Positions 1 through 13,340 are shown, counted from the first letter of the stretch. The stretch: DNA of 64,000 nt from Magicicada septendecula (GCA_034769895.1 CM068373.1:200550134-200614133); one strand, 5' to 3'. Numbers and translations: made by a program. Notes: generated by a model from the sequence alone, not told the origin.

Positions 1-798
1 TTATTTATGTGGATTATCTGTCATGCTACAACTGTAATAAAATATCTAAACAACCTGTGATAAACTTTATGTTAGCCAGTAAGATCAGCTAATTGTACAG
101 TGATTAATTTAAGTAATAGTTAGTAAGAATTATAAAATAAGATAAAAATTAAGTCATTAGAATTAATGGTAAATAAGAAGGATAGACACTGTATTCTAGT
201 GAAGGAATTAGTGAGTAAAGTATATTGTGTAAGGTACAGTTTAACAGTAGTATTATAAGAGTTTTGTTATTGTTTAAAAAACCATATAATGTAATAAATT
301 ATAAGTTAAACCAGATAGTAGTAAAAAACAGAAAATTAGTTAGAAGTTTAATTTCAGGCTTAAACCTGGCAAGAAAATGTTTATTCTTATGATAGGAGGC
401 GTAGATAGAATCACCAATGTTTTATTATCTGATTATACAAAAATTGTTTTAATGTACCATATATAAAGTTAATAAGTTACAAAGAATGTTAAATAGTAGT
501 ATGGGGAAATCTAGGCTCTAGGCCTAACATTTATTGAAGAAACTTTTGTAAATTTAAAAACAAACCAATAGCCCAGTATTAATCAGAATATACCAAATGT
601 TTAAACAGTTAAGTAGGTATACCTAATACAAAAATGTATAAATAATATCCAGTTTTAGATTAAATATATATGAAATATAAATAAGAAAATAACGAAAATG
701 TGATTAACTACTCAAAAGTAACCATGAGGGGTATCAAAATAATCCTTAACAAAAAATAAGAACAATGGTATAAATGTAATTAACATAACTACTAATAT
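1..798. other. AT-rich intergenic DNA, no gene seen
   Basis: Stop codons are dense in all frames and no conserved protein motif, RNA gene or repeat structure was recognised. The stretch ends where the left arm of a long palindrome begins. Confidence 0.6.
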
Positions 799-1192
799 AA
801 TAATTTATTACCTTTTTATCCGTCAGTGACTTCGTTCAGCGTTTTTTATTTAGACGCGTTTCGTGACATGTGTCATCTTCAGTAGTCCTCGTCAAAAGTT
901 AAAATTCACGTAAAACACATAAAAACACATTTGCACATATTTACAAAATTACAATGACGACAATGAGCCACTGCACGCGCGGTCGGACCGGTCCAGCGAA
1001 GCCGTAGTTACATCGTGTTATGTGTGTGTCGTCATTGTAATTTTTTAAATATGTGCAAATGTGTTTTTATGTGTTTTACGTGAATTTTAACTTTTGACGA
1101 GGACTACTGAAGATGTGATACATGTCACGAAACGCGTCTAAATAAAAAACGCTGAACGAAGTCACTGACGGATAAAAAGGTAATAAATTATT
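799..1192. repeat. Long foldback (palindromic) element, arms about 165 bp
   Basis: The left arm (about 799-961) and right arm (about 1028-1192) are reverse complements with only a few mismatches and one small indel near the motif GACATGTGTCATCTTC. The spacer of about 66 bp is more GC-rich than its surroundings. In each arm a CTGAAGATG...CATGTCACGAAACGCGTC block points outward, away from the spacer. This resembles, from memory only, the tails of some Penelope-like elements. No clear target-site duplication was found. It could be a foldback MITE or two element tails joined head to head. The palindrome is seen directly; the class is inference. Confidence 0.85.
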
Positions 1193-3264
1193 GTGAAAAA
1201 GTGACTTCGATACTATATAAAAACAAAATAAATTACTAATATAAGAAAGAAATCTTAATTTGAAGATATTTTATAGATTTAAACCAAAATAAAACGTTAG
1301 AATATAACAATGACATAAATTAACGACCAATGAGAATTAGCATAATTTGATAGGTAACCATAGCAACTGAAATTTATTACCAAAAAACCGTTGGAATTTT
1401 AATTAATCCATTACTGACCGACGCGGAGGGCGGATGTATGCAGCTCTCAATCCGAATTTAACTATAAAAACGTAAATTTTAATAAAACCAAGAAGGAAGA
1501 AGTATTGTAAAAGCATTCCATATAACACATGAGGAATTAACCAGTATTAAAATATTCACCACATAAAAATAACAGTAAAAATAAGAAGACTTCCAAGGAA
1601 CGTAACAGACGACTCATCCCGAAGGAAGAAGGGGATCGACCTACTTTAACCTGAGAATACGAACGACTGCGGAACAAGAGGGAAGCCGAACTTTATTTGA
1701 AAACCATCTGAACGGGAATTGAGAAACATCCGAGGAGGAGAAGACGACTAGACCTATCCGGAAGAAGTAGACGAACATCGAAGAAGCCACAACGAGAACC
1801 CGATGAGTATAAACTAATAATTTCACTTAAAAACGAATTCCCCTTTATAACGAGTTAAAATTTTTACTTCACTTTTCACAATTTTGAACAAGAACTGAAG
1901 GTAATTGAAATATCACTATTAATAAAACTTAATCAATTAACAACCTTTGAAACTGATTTATAATAAATTATTAATGAACATAACTTGCTGTCAAAATTCT
2001 AACCAAACACTATTCTAATTCTCATTGCCGATAACTTACTTGTATGTATTAGTGTATTAAACATTGTGTACCTAGTTTTAAGAAATATTATAATTTTGTG
2101 CATTTTAACCGATAATCCAACTCCTGTAGTCAAAAGAACTTTAACACGCCTTGTGACAAAATAATCATTGTAAACATAAACAATATCTGCCATACTGGCG
2201 TCTCTACAAACGACTGAGCATACCAACTGAGCAATTGTAAAAGCCGGCATCAATATAAATTTATGTACTATTGATAACCGAAATTGAAAGGGTTTAATAA
2301 ATCTTATTGTTCTTCAACGCTGTATGTTTGATTCGTATAAAATAAAGTAATATAGGGAATTATTAAACTGAAAACACCAAAACACCATAGTTAGCGAAGT
2401 CGACACTGCAAGACGTCGTGAGCCAATCAGGTGACGAGGCGGTAAGATTCAAATTGAACGCCGAGAGATACGGTTTGCCCGTAAGTATTAAGAAAAAGTA
2501 CAACCCGACTCGCTATATACGAATAACATGCACAGAAGTAACTTAACTGATTAATACCCACAATTACACGTTTATACTATATTACGAACGCAACGAGCGA
2601 ATTAGAAACGCTCGTCACACATATTTACGATACGAGTACAAGAACGGGTGACAATTTAACACCCACATAAACGTTCTTATACAATATCCACCCAGAAAAC
2701 TGCAGTTGTCGATTCAGGAATCAGCCTGTCGACATTTGAACCATGGCATGATAGCCCCCACTCTCGTCTCATTTCACATAATTGCACTTTTTCGCCAATC
2801 GCACTGTTTAACGCAGATTTCACGGCGATAAAATATTGTCTAATTTAATGGCCTATGGGATGTGCAATTATCATGATGCTCACACCACTAGTGTAATTAT
2901 GATGCTTTAAAATTCGCACTGGATTCGCACTGATTGTCCGAATTACGTAAAATTCGCACTGCACTTGTGTCTGATTTTTACACATTTTCAGAAGTTTTTA
3001 CCTTCTCACTAACCTTTATGGTTTGCTTAACAATAAATATTTTCTTAATTTAGCATTGATTTGGGGGGTGAGATTGCAACTTTCAGGATCAAACAGGCTT
3101 CACGCACACACACTATTTACTTGTATACACACATGCAGTGGTAATCGCGTGATGTTTACCTGTTGGTTCCTGCTTGAAAAAAATCTTCCAATCTCACACC
3201 TGCTCGTCTATTATATATTATTGAAATTAACTTAAATATTTTTTTTATTTTTTATATATGCACA
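1193..3264. other. AT-rich intergenic DNA
   Basis: Only short ORFs without recognisable motifs occur here. A few short direct repeats of the type AATTCGCACTG appear near 2910-2965. No gene is supported. Confidence 0.55.
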
Positions 3265-3613
3265 TTACAGCCTATGCTTGTATTGTCGCAAGGCACTTGC
3301 TCCATCACTTGCAAACACCACTTCCTCAATACTACTTTGCATTTGCCTTTCACTTCCAGTCGCTTGTGTAACATCTTCCTCAGCAACTTCCCTAACAAGT
3401 ATGCATCCCATCTTTAAAATCGTCGGCTCCATTTAAAACCTGTAAGGGAGTTATGTCGTTTCTCCCAGCTACTGCATCTTGTTTACTTGTAAGTAATTCG
3501 TTACGGGCTAATAATACTCCAGCAATTTCCTCCGGTGTATTCCTTCCACTTAGGAAAAAGCGAAAGACTTTCCGCGACGACTATATTTGCTTTTCGAAAT
3601 ATCTCTTCTGTTG
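3265..3613 (-). pseudogene. Decayed coding fragment, acidic C-terminus, family unknown
   Basis: On the minus strand two or three frames read as a continuous coding-like stretch of about 115 residues with apparent frameshifts near 3550 and 3400. Recognisable parts are NTPEEIAGVLLARNELL, then DITPLQVLNGADDF, then EVAEEDVTQATGSE, ending ASALRQYKHRL and a stop at 3265-3267. Composition (Glu/Asp rich, no low-complexity bias) looks like real former protein. I do not recognise the family. It lies just below the mariner-like fragment on the same strand and may be unrelated to it. The frame breaks indicate a dead copy. Confidence 0.4.
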
Positions 3614-3796
3614 TTAGACAAATTGATATTTAATCTGTCAATTCGTCTTCCTTTTCCGTTTTCGTTTCGTTTTTATTTCTGTTTTGCAGATCTGCAGATA
3701 GAATTTTTAGAGTAACTCCATGACAGACCCAATGCATTTTCAGATCAGTATGGAGAATACTGTGGAATCATCTAAATGATATTCCAACTTATCTTG

Positions 3797-4054
3797 CTAT
3801 TTTCTGAACCAATTTTCTTCTGAGTGTACGGGCTGCGTGACAACATCGTTGTCAACACTAATACGACCTTCATGGAAACGTCTGTGCCAATCATTCACTT
3901 GTGTTTTTGCATTTCCGATTAACAATGCTCGACTAAATAACCCTACTGTTTGTAACGGTGATTTTTGAAGAAAACGGAAAATTTGATATACGAAAGCTGT
4001 TCGATTACAAATAATTTTAATTGGCATGATTTCACACGCACGTAAAAGAAACAC
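3797..4054 (-). pseudogene. Mariner/SETMAR-type HTH domain remnant
   Basis: The 85-residue minus-strand frame contains TQVNDWHRRFHEGRISVDND. This matches the pattern W-x-x-(R/K)-F-x-x-G-R-x-S-(V/L)-x-D at the end of the N-terminal helix-turn-helix DNA-binding domain of mariner-family transposases and the host proteins derived from them. The preceding residues (about 15-45) fit the first helices loosely. No DD(34)D catalytic domain is visible nearby, so this is a fragment, and its open frame is probably chance survival. Alternative: a domesticated GVQW/HTH-type copy. Confidence 0.45.
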
Positions 4055-7000
4055 AGCTTTGTTATGGTTGGATAGGAAGGAAAGTGTGGCAACTGGTCAT
4101 ATTGTGACGTCATAACTACTGCCGACTTCTTCGTATTGTTCACTACATGACATGGGCTATAGCCTTTTTCGACTTTACAGGGTCTCTGACTATTTTCTCC
4201 AGGGTCTTCCACGATCACTCGCCCCCCCCACCCCTGGGCTGTATTCAAACGCTTGTTTGAGGATTATGCGTGTCTACCATGCGTTCCACATGGAACTTCC
4301 AATTCTGCCTGTATTCCTTTATTGCCTCCAGAACCAACTGTAACTTCAGGACTACCGACTTATGAAACAATAAATTTCCAATACATTTCCAAATATTATT
4401 ATCTCAAACATACGACGCCGATTACGGGAACCTCCAATTCATGGAAATTGGGACTTTCCAATCAACTGTCTTAAATTGTAAGGCACAGACAGGATTCCTT
4501 TAGTCTAAAGAACAGAAAAGATTATATTTATTTATTTATAAACATTTCAGGGCTTTGAACATTTTGAAGTAACGTTTTAAAATCTTTTTAATATTAGTAA
4601 AGTGTAAAAAGAACTACTGTTTAGATACTTTAAGATGGAGACTACTGTTTCCATTAACTACTGTTAAATTTATTTAGCGATTAATAAGCGTTATTAAGTA
4701 GAACAATCTTTAAAATTTTTAAGGTCAACCGATTAAATTATTCTGTGTTATGAAACCATCACAAAGAACTTGAATATTTCAGTAATTATACATTCATATA
4801 AGTTAACACCACCATTTCATAATTCGACGGTACTGACTTGCTGATGCTATAATAATCACCTTATCACCGTAACGTGTGTGTCTATGTAAGCGATTAAGAG
4901 ATATCCATAATAGAATTTATCGAGAATTAAATAAGAAATAGTACATTAAAAAGAAAATAACAATACATTCAGTTAACGATAGTTGAAATGGTAATAAGGA
5001 CAAAGGGCTGACACTTCGCTTTGTAATTACCGTTGTGTCTCCAGCGTGCTATTTTTAGGATTATAGAAATAGATACGGTACACTTTATGGGCAAAACAGA
5101 AATAACATATTCCTCTTATTTGCATATCTTAGTAGTAGTCGTCATTTAAATAAAGACCGCGAAGACGTTTATAAACAAATATAAATGTAAGAAATCACTG
5201 AGATGGTAAAAACAATGGAACAAATGAATCTTTGTTATAACAAACCGAATGAAGCGGTTTTGTAACGCTTTCATTCATCATAATTATCTGTAATCAAATT
5301 TACGTAAATTGATATATAACTTACGTCTTTTGTAACAGAGTTGTAAAGTATAAACATAATACTTCTCATTCATCATTCCTTCATACCAGTAAATATATTT
5401 ACTTACACTAAGGTAGCAAATAGAGTTGAATATTATTCACAATAACATTGTAATAAATGAGCTGGCAATATACTAGGACGCTGAAACCATCCTTATATTT
5501 ACGCACATTTATCACAATGTTATCGTATAATTTGACAGATAACCTGTACCATATTAGAGTATTAAAAAAGCAAAATGTTTTACGTTACAATTACATTCTT
5601 TTTATTGTCGTACATTATTTTTAACGTCCAATACATACAATACATACAATTTTTATTAATACTTACAACTGATAAATAAACATTTTTTTAATATATAGAA
5701 GTGAGCTATAAATAAATTTCTTTAATAACTATACTTACAAAGTAGATACCGGTAACTATATACATTTTACTTATTATTACGTACTTTCAATAATGTCTTG
5801 ATACAATGTTAATCGAGAGACTAATTGTTCGTGTAGGTTGTTGAAATCTATTGTTTTTGTGACCCTTATCAATATTTTGCAAACAAATTAATTTGTTTAC
5901 TTGTCTAGCACATGTCTCAATCCATCTCGGTAAATTGTTTCCAAATGCAGGCAAACCGTTTTCTTAATGGTCGTGGTTACAATACCAAGAAACAAATAAT
6001 GTGGATTTAATATATAAGTAATTATTTAGTAGCAGTTGTTACTTTGTGAAACACACAAAGAAATTGCTTAATTAACACACATTATGAATACTGGGCAGTG
6101 TCTACTAAATTGTTGCATGTTTGGTAACAATTCTGGGTATTTGTAAGTGTACAGTGGATTAAGGTGGTTTAAGAAGTGTAAGACGTTTTCATTGTCTCCG
6201 ATTTTGGTTTAAAATTATACCCTAAATACAATCAAATAAACGAATTTTCTGCTGTTGCCAGCATACGTATAGCTGATGTAGCTTGTCTCCTCAGAAGTGT
6301 GTCAATATTTGTTTATCTTTTTTTTTTTGTTATTCACAAATGTTTCAAAAATTATTTTTAACGCTAACTTTTAAACCTTACAGTGTTTACAACTCATAAC
6401 ATAATTTATATTAGTAAACATTATTATAAAACGTTTTCAGTGTGTGTCAATATATAGATAGTATACTCACAATAAGTAAGCTCTTTTTTATTAGCAATAT
6501 GTTTCTTTATTGATACAAACTCGTAATTACAGAAGTAGTGTCCTTTTTATAGTTGCACTGGTAGTAAATGTTCTGATGAAAATGTGTGAAAACAAGAGTA
6601 TTTCTTTATAAATAGTGTGTTTAATAAGACAGACTTTTTCGTAAAAAAATAAAATAGCTACTTGAAGTATGTTGAGCTCCTTTACTTTGTAATCATTTAG
6701 TTATGTTGCGAACGTTGTTTTTAACTTTAGAACATTGCTGTTTATATTATTACAACAAATTACTGAAAACTATATGTAGTCAAATACTACGCTAAGTCGC
6801 TCTGTCCATATTAATGGATGTGGCATAATTAAGCCATATTCTTTATAATCATATCAGAAAGTTGTTAGAAGTATACTAAAGTATGACAACGTAAATATAG
6901 CGCAAATTTGGATTTTAATTAAAAAATAAATTTATGACTCGTGAGAGTAATGTCTTCAATAATATGCATGAACACCTAAATGCTCGCGTAGAGATTTAAA

Positions 7001-8880
7001 CTAATAACTAAAACCTTCAGCCCGTGTTTTTGCAGCATTTTAATAAAAATCGGAGACTATCTGTTGTGTCTCCCACATGCTGTAACGAGTCAGCATGACT
7101 GTAACTGTTTTGAAATTGTAGTATTTGACCTCTGTATTAACAAACTTAATATCTATTATTAGATGGCAATTCATTAGACATAATAATTATTATATTTGAT
7201 AGTTAACATTAATTTCTTGTTTCAATTTGTAAATCAAATTTCATTACAAGATAATGATAATAATAACATTAATTATTTTAATAAGATTTGATCTCTTTAA
7301 TAAACGGTTTAAACGTCAAGAGCCATCTTATTTCTGTGCATTAATGTTTAGACCTACAGCTGTTTCAGTTGCGATGGGCGATTTCTACTGAGTAAATCCT
7401 CATCTCAGACTGCCTCCTTCGTAATATTTTTTCACTTGACGTTTCAATCCCTAGAAACCGGAATCGTCTATAGAAACCGTGCGTAATATTTGAGGGTAAT
7501 TTATCCGCCACTTACAGCCTCTAGAAGCCATCTGTGCTTCTAGGAATCGAAACTTTAAGACAACAAACTATGACGATGCAGGCAGTATAAATAGAGGGCT
7601 TACCTAATTTTCCGTGTTTGCCCTACCTTCATTGCCTGCTTGTGCCTCGTTTCCCTTGAACATCGTCCTACAATAGCATCTGAATTTTTGCTTCAAGTTA
7701 CCCGCCATTATATGTGATTTATCATTAGAGTGTATCAGGAATAAGTGAATTGCATGTGAATTGAGTCCGTTTATTACAAAGAAACATTATTATTATTATT
7801 ATTACTACCCGCATAAAAAACAGTATATAGATTAAAAGTATCCTCAAAAGTATAAACAAGTATAGGCCTATTATACGTTATACATTAAGCTTTCTAGGTT
7901 AGGATTTTTCTGAACGAATGATTCTTCAGTAATAAAATAATTCTATAATCATTTTTTCTGTAATTAAATATATCTATTAATAAAATATTCTGTTTAAAAA
8001 TGTTTCTACAGTACGATATTACAAATTAAAAATTATTCTAATTTATTTTATTTCTATAAATAAATTAATCTAGATAATATATTTTTCCAAAGAATCAATA
8101 CTTCTAACATTTAATTATCATTATTATTATTAAGTATAATTAACAAAATTATTATAGTTTCTAATAGAACGAATTATCCTATTTTTAAGATGTAAAAATA
8201 AATATAATAATAATGATAATTAAATGTAGGTACGATTAATTTATAGGCATCGTTTAATAGTCGTAGTTATAAATTTTGTAACTGGATATATTTAAAAATT
8301 ATAACTCTCAATATAAACTCAATGGAAAAATTGTATATACATTGAAATTTAATTTTCTTCAATTAATCTAATGCTACTCTATTACACACATATTCATAGC
8401 AAATACAAGAGTTTATTAAATAATAATAAATTATTAATATTATATATTATATATTATTATTATAAACAAATATATAAAACATCTAGATAAAATAAATTAG
8501 TTAAATATATTTCATACATTTTTTCTCAGTGTGGTCTACATGAATATAATCACATTTTTTTTATTACACAACGTACATCTTATAATACATTTTAGTCCGT
8601 CTAGTCTAGTCTGGTCAGACAGCTGCAACCGAGAGCGGGACAAAGAATGGTATCGGATCGCTAAATCAGTTACGGTTGTGAAAGTTGAGCTGTAGTTTCC
8701 TATCTGTCCGTCTGCAGTCTAATAAATCTATCAGTTAAAGAATGCAGTTTGTGTGAGAGAGAGAGGAAGAATGTGTAGGTATTGTAATAATTCGCTGCAG
8801 TCAACAGTGTTATTCACTATCACCAATTGGTTACGGACGTCTTATATTATAGCTTTTTATTTGCGCTCTCTCCTTAAAAT

Positions 8881-8885
<5 letters not shown>
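4055..8885. other. Long AT-rich intergenic stretch
   Basis: Nothing gene-like was recognised in 4.8 kb. Short simple repeats occur, for example (ATT)n near 7786-7806, and a short inverted repeat around the CTAGAAGC/GCTTCTAG hairpin near 7520-7545. A moderately GC-rich patch at about 8590-8720 has no recognisable content. Confidence 0.55.

Positions 8886-8945
<60 letters not shown>
8886..8945. repeat. (TC)n microsatellite
   Basis: About 30 uninterrupted TC dinucleotides. It lies 165 bp upstream of the start codon of the nuclease/CXC-family pseudogene. Confidence 0.98.
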
Positions 8946-8946
<1 letters not shown>

Positions 8947-9112
8947 GCGCTCTTCAATTAATTCGTTCGTAGGTAATTTTCTGCACAGCATTATTAGGTT
9001 TGCTTCATGTTCTTCTCTTTTTTTCTCCGCCGTCTTCCCTTCTTCCGCAGACTGCGCTCTTGCGACTGCTCGTCGTGTCGCTCAGAAGTCTCGTCGCATT
9101 GACGGATATATG

Positions 9113-9233
9113 GTAAATATCTATTGTACATCTTATATTTTATAGAATATTTTCTCGGAATTGTATTTTCTTATTTCAAATCGTTTACGGTAAAATTATT
9201 TTTAATTTTTTTTTTGTTTCTTATACGTTATAG
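9113..9233 (+). other. Probable first intron of the nuclease/CXC-family gene
   Basis: An ATG at 9110-9112 is followed directly by a GTAAAT donor. A T-rich tract leads to an acceptor ending ...GTTATAG at 9233. Joining the sides gives a start Met followed by EQQQDVNSTANFCCICQQ in the frame that carries the family's N-terminal Cys motif, which explains why no start codon exists close to that motif. Length is 121 bp. The splice is inferred from sequence only. Confidence 0.6.
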
Positions 9234-9889
9234 GAGCAACAACAGGATGTCAATTCTACAGCAAATTTTTGCTGTATTTGTCAGCAGGCAGAAGATTCAA
9301 ATACAATACACCAAGTACTTCAAGTCAAATCAACGAAAGATTGACGGAGGTGACGAGGGGATTACCAACATTAAAAGCAACTGCAACAAAACTAAAAACC
9401 ACCAATTATTGGATTATTTTAATAGTGGTAAAAACGTTTACGTCCATTCCAGTTGACGTAAACGATTTACGGAGCGAAAAAGTGTTTCATCTGAAATGAA
9501 CAAAATTGATACCGCAAAAAAAGTCACTACAATTCCTGTTAAATCAAAACAACGAAAATCCGAAAATATATCTTTTAATTGGACTGAAAATTGTTTTATC
9601 TGCACAAAAGAGTTATGTAAAAAAAATTAAACAATCACAAAATGTGTCCGCTGTAATTTCATATGAAACCAAATTCCGTATAGTCGATGCCATTTAAAAT
9701 ATGAGGGACGAATCTTCGCGATCTCTTCTTTTAAGAATTAACTCCGTAAACGACTTGAGATCTGTAAATGCAAAATATCATCGGGTTTCTTATACAGATA
9801 TTTTGAAGCAATATAGTAGACCAGAAAAATCAATTGATCCAAGAATTATTAAGACTGATAAGCCCATGGAAAAAATAAAAAATTAAATT

Positions 9890-9948
9890 AATGAACCTGG
9901 CCGAATTAATAAATAAAAATTAATTTTTCCTGGCCGAATTAATGAACG
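9890..9948 (+). repeat. Short tandem duplication inside the pseudogene
   Basis: The motif CCTGGCCGAATTAAT occurs twice about 35 bp apart, separated by A/T-rich filler. It probably contributed one of the frame changes between the YHR-containing block and the QPHLQTIKNRL block. Confidence 0.6.
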
Positions 9949-12250
9949 TTGTAGCCGATGACCAACCGCATCTTCAAACTATTAAAAATCGATTACAGCA
10001 ATATTATGGAGATGATTTGGTTATTTCAAGTTATCAAGGCCTATCTAGTCTTCTGTGTTTGAAAAAAAAACACCATGACATTTTGAATAAATCTTTTGGA
10101 GAATCAAATTTAGATGCTGAAGATGAAAATGTAAGAAAAATAAAGGAGGTTGCTGATTTAATTCGAACTGATATTCGCAAAGTAATACTCAGAAATGGCA
10201 ATTATCCTGCAGGTGATCAAATGTTTTCAAAGGGAAATCTGATGGATGTAATTCCTCATTCAGTGCGGTTATTGCTGAGTGAGATTATTTGTAAAAATAA
10301 AAAAACATTGATTCTGATGACAATAAGCTTGATAAAAAATCTACATCAATTGCACATGTGATTATGTCTGCTGTGAGACCACGTTCTTTCTTATCACCTC
10401 TTCAAGTTGGTTTAAGTGTGAAATTACACAGGAAATTTGGTTCTAGAAGAATTATTGATATATGCCATGCTTTAGGTTTTTGCACTTCTTATAATGAAGC
10501 ACAATTATATGAAGCATCAGCACTTTTAAAAAATCCTGCTGTCTTGAGGAATGATACTTTTGTTCAGTTCGTTTTTGACAACGCTGATTTCAATACAGGC
10601 ACTTTGACAGGTGAAGGTACTTTCCATAAACTGGGAGGAATAAGTATTGTAACTCCAGCAAGTGGCATACAGCCTCGTAAACCTTTTCCACGATTAAAAA
10701 AAAATACCTTTGGAAAAAGATACAGCTGAAATAGGGGAGATAAAACTTGAACAATATACTAAACCGAGTGGAGAAGGACTAAAAAAAAATAATAGCTGAA
10801 ATACCACAAGAAAATATAGAGTTGAAGCCTACCTACATAATAAATTTTAATACACTTTGGATGTTCATGAAACATATTGAGTCAAACGATTATCTTGAAT
10901 GGAATGCATTTATGCAACACTTGACCAATGGATTTGAGTTCGAACGGTCGAAAGTTGTATTCTTGCCGTTTATTAATTCTAATCCAAGTAATTATCGTAC
11001 TATGTTTACTGCTATAAGATTTGCTATTGATAAAGCTAGATAACTTATGTTGGTATGAAAGTTTGTACAATAACATTCGACCAACCACTTTATACGAAAG
11101 CACAGGATATAGTTTCGTCCGTGAATTTAGCTGATGATATTACAGTCGTTTTAAGATTAGGAGGGTTCCATATGTTGTTATCTTTTCTTGGATGCATTGA
11201 TAATATCATGGCAGGAAGTGGCTTGAAAGAAGTTCTGTCAACTGTTTATACTGTTAGAATATGTGACCAAATATTATCAGGACACAATTACTCAAGAGCT
11301 GTGCGTGCTCACAGCTTAGTACAATTAGCACTTTCAAAAATTATACTTAAAGATCTTAAAAATAATGAAGAAATTGCTGAATTTGAAAAAAGTTTTAAAG
11401 ACTCTACAATATTCGATAGTTTTAATTTTACTGTAATAGAAAGTAATGAAACGTTTATTAAGCTAGTGGACTTCTTTGAAAAAAATTACTTGAGTCCGAA
11501 AAAAATGGTAACACTTGTAAACTGTGGGTTACCTACTTTCGTATGGTATCTCTTTTGAAACATTTTATAGCTGCTAGAGAATGGGAGACTGGGATTTACA
11601 TTTGAGAACTGTTGACTTAGTGATTCCATTTTTCCATGCTGCAAGGCACTTTCCTTATGCTAAATCAAGTGAAATTTATTTGCAAAAAATGCGTAAATTA
11701 GAACAAGAATTGGATAAAGTCCTATTGAAAAAATTTAAACAAAATCACAGTGCCAGATGATCTGATGTTTTTTACTCAAAGATTTCGACGGACCAGACAA
11801 TAGAGCAGACATTAATGAAAGCTATGAAAGGTGATGGTGGACCTTTTAAACGAGGAGCAACTCCAAGTGTCGTTTTTAAATGTATGAAATCAACAATACA
11901 TATGACAGATATAATTGATGGAATAGAATAATTTTGTGAAGTATAATTTACATCATCATTTCAACATGTTGATGCTAGTGATAGCAGGATAAAGAAAGAT
12001 TCTAAGGCCTCCGATAAAATTATAGATTATTTTAAAGTTCACAACCCTTTTCCTGACGTACAGCAAGTTACGGCAATTTCTACAGGAATTATGGGTGATG
12101 ACACTATTGATTGTTACACACCGTTTGATGTTGGCATTAAAGTGAGAAATAAAATAAAAGGTTCGAACTTTAAAGATATAAAAATGACAATAAAAGAGAC
12201 CGCTATATCTTTATTAAGTATAAACAGTAAAGTTAAAGTGAATAATAATG

Positions 12251-12443
12251 ATCAGAATGATCAATATTGCACACCACTATATAAAAATTATTCCGATTAT
12301 AATTCCGACTATAAAGCTATTCCTGATCTGACGATGAGCTGTGAAGCTTGAAAGCGCTAATCGGAATAATTTTTATATAGTGGTGTGCAATATTGATCAT
12401 TCTGATTGTGATTTCAACCACTAACACAAATTTCTTCATTAAA
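12251..12443. mobile_element. Hairpin element copy 1, 12-bp target duplication
   Basis: A 193-bp insertion lies between perfect 12-bp direct repeats TGAATAATAATG (12239-12250 and 12444-12455). It has two perfectly complementary outer arms (about 12251-12300 and 12357-12406) and a 37-bp one-sided tail ending TTCTTCATTAAA. The element breaks the host frame just before the PIN-domain exon; the sequence on both sides belongs to the same former gene. The same element occurs at 18.6 kb. A 12-bp duplication and an asymmetric tail suggest SINE-like or other target-primed insertion rather than a classical cut-and-paste MITE. The class is inference. Confidence 0.85.
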
Positions 12444-12615
12444 TGAATAATAATGAAATTGCTGTCGATCCAAATTTAATTTTCCAGCGCATATGTTTTT
12501 TAAAAAAACCAATGACGAACTTAGACATTATTTTGATTACGAGTTGGCTCCGTATCCTCTTTCTCTGTTTCATAATGCTGGAATGAGAAAAACGGTTTAA
12601 TCATCACTTTATGAT

Positions 12616-13128
12616 ATGTTTGAACAATGTGACACTGATGATAACGATGTTACAAAATTGTTCTACATCATTGACGGCGGTATGCTACTTCATAGAGCAA
12701 AATGGGAACTAAATCAAACGTTTTCTAGCATTTCTCAAGAATATATCAGATATCTACGTAATAGCTATGGCACCAATGTTAAAGTTGTATTTGATGGATA
12801 CTGTGATGATGGAATTAAAGCGTCAGAAAGAAATCGTAGATACATAGGTAATGCTTCGATCGACTACCTGTTTGATGAAGACATGGCTTTGAAAACTAGC
12901 AAGGAGAAGTTTTTAGCAAATAGCAAAAATAAAAATAGATTTATTAATCTTCTTTATAAGAAGGTAGTTGAAAATAATTTTGAGTGCAGTCAAGCTGAAA
13001 GTGATGCTGACCGTTTAATCGTACAATCAGCTCTAGATTGTTCTTTCACTCATGTAGTTGTTGTAGCAGAAGACATTGACGTTTTAGTCTTATTAATAGC
13101 TTTATCACCAGATGATAAAGAATTGTAA
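12616..13128 (+). pseudogene. PIN/FEN1-like nuclease domain segment
   Basis: This is the longest surviving frame of the 9.1-13.8 kb pseudogene (170 residues). It shows the acidic pattern of PIN/5'-nuclease domains: FYIIDGG (Asp20), VVFDGY (about residue 60), SQAESDADRLI (about 125-135) and VVVAEDIDVLVLL (about 147-159). Downstream in another frame, LTGCDTTSAFYRKGK (about 13235-13280) sits where FEN1-like proteins have their DNA-binding H3TH region. These proteins cut or bind nucleic acid, but activity in this family is inference. The segment begins inside the gene: the apparent Met is internal. Confidence 0.65.
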
Positions 13129-13340
13129 TTCTTAAAACCACCAAAAAATAACATCTTACAGAGGGTTTATTCAACGAAGGCAAATATAAAACAATTTCCG
13201 AACGTCAAAAAAGAGCATCTTTTTTTATTCACGCTTTAACAGGATGTGATACTACATCTGCTTTTTATAGAAAGGGTAAACATCAATTTGTAAAAATTTT
13301 CAATGATGATAAAGAGTTACGTGAAGCAGCTGCGAAATTT

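Noticed and set aside
7434..7550. Inverted repeats around GACGTTTCAATCCCTAGAAA
   Set aside because: Partial and mismatched; cannot be told from chance in AT-rich DNA.
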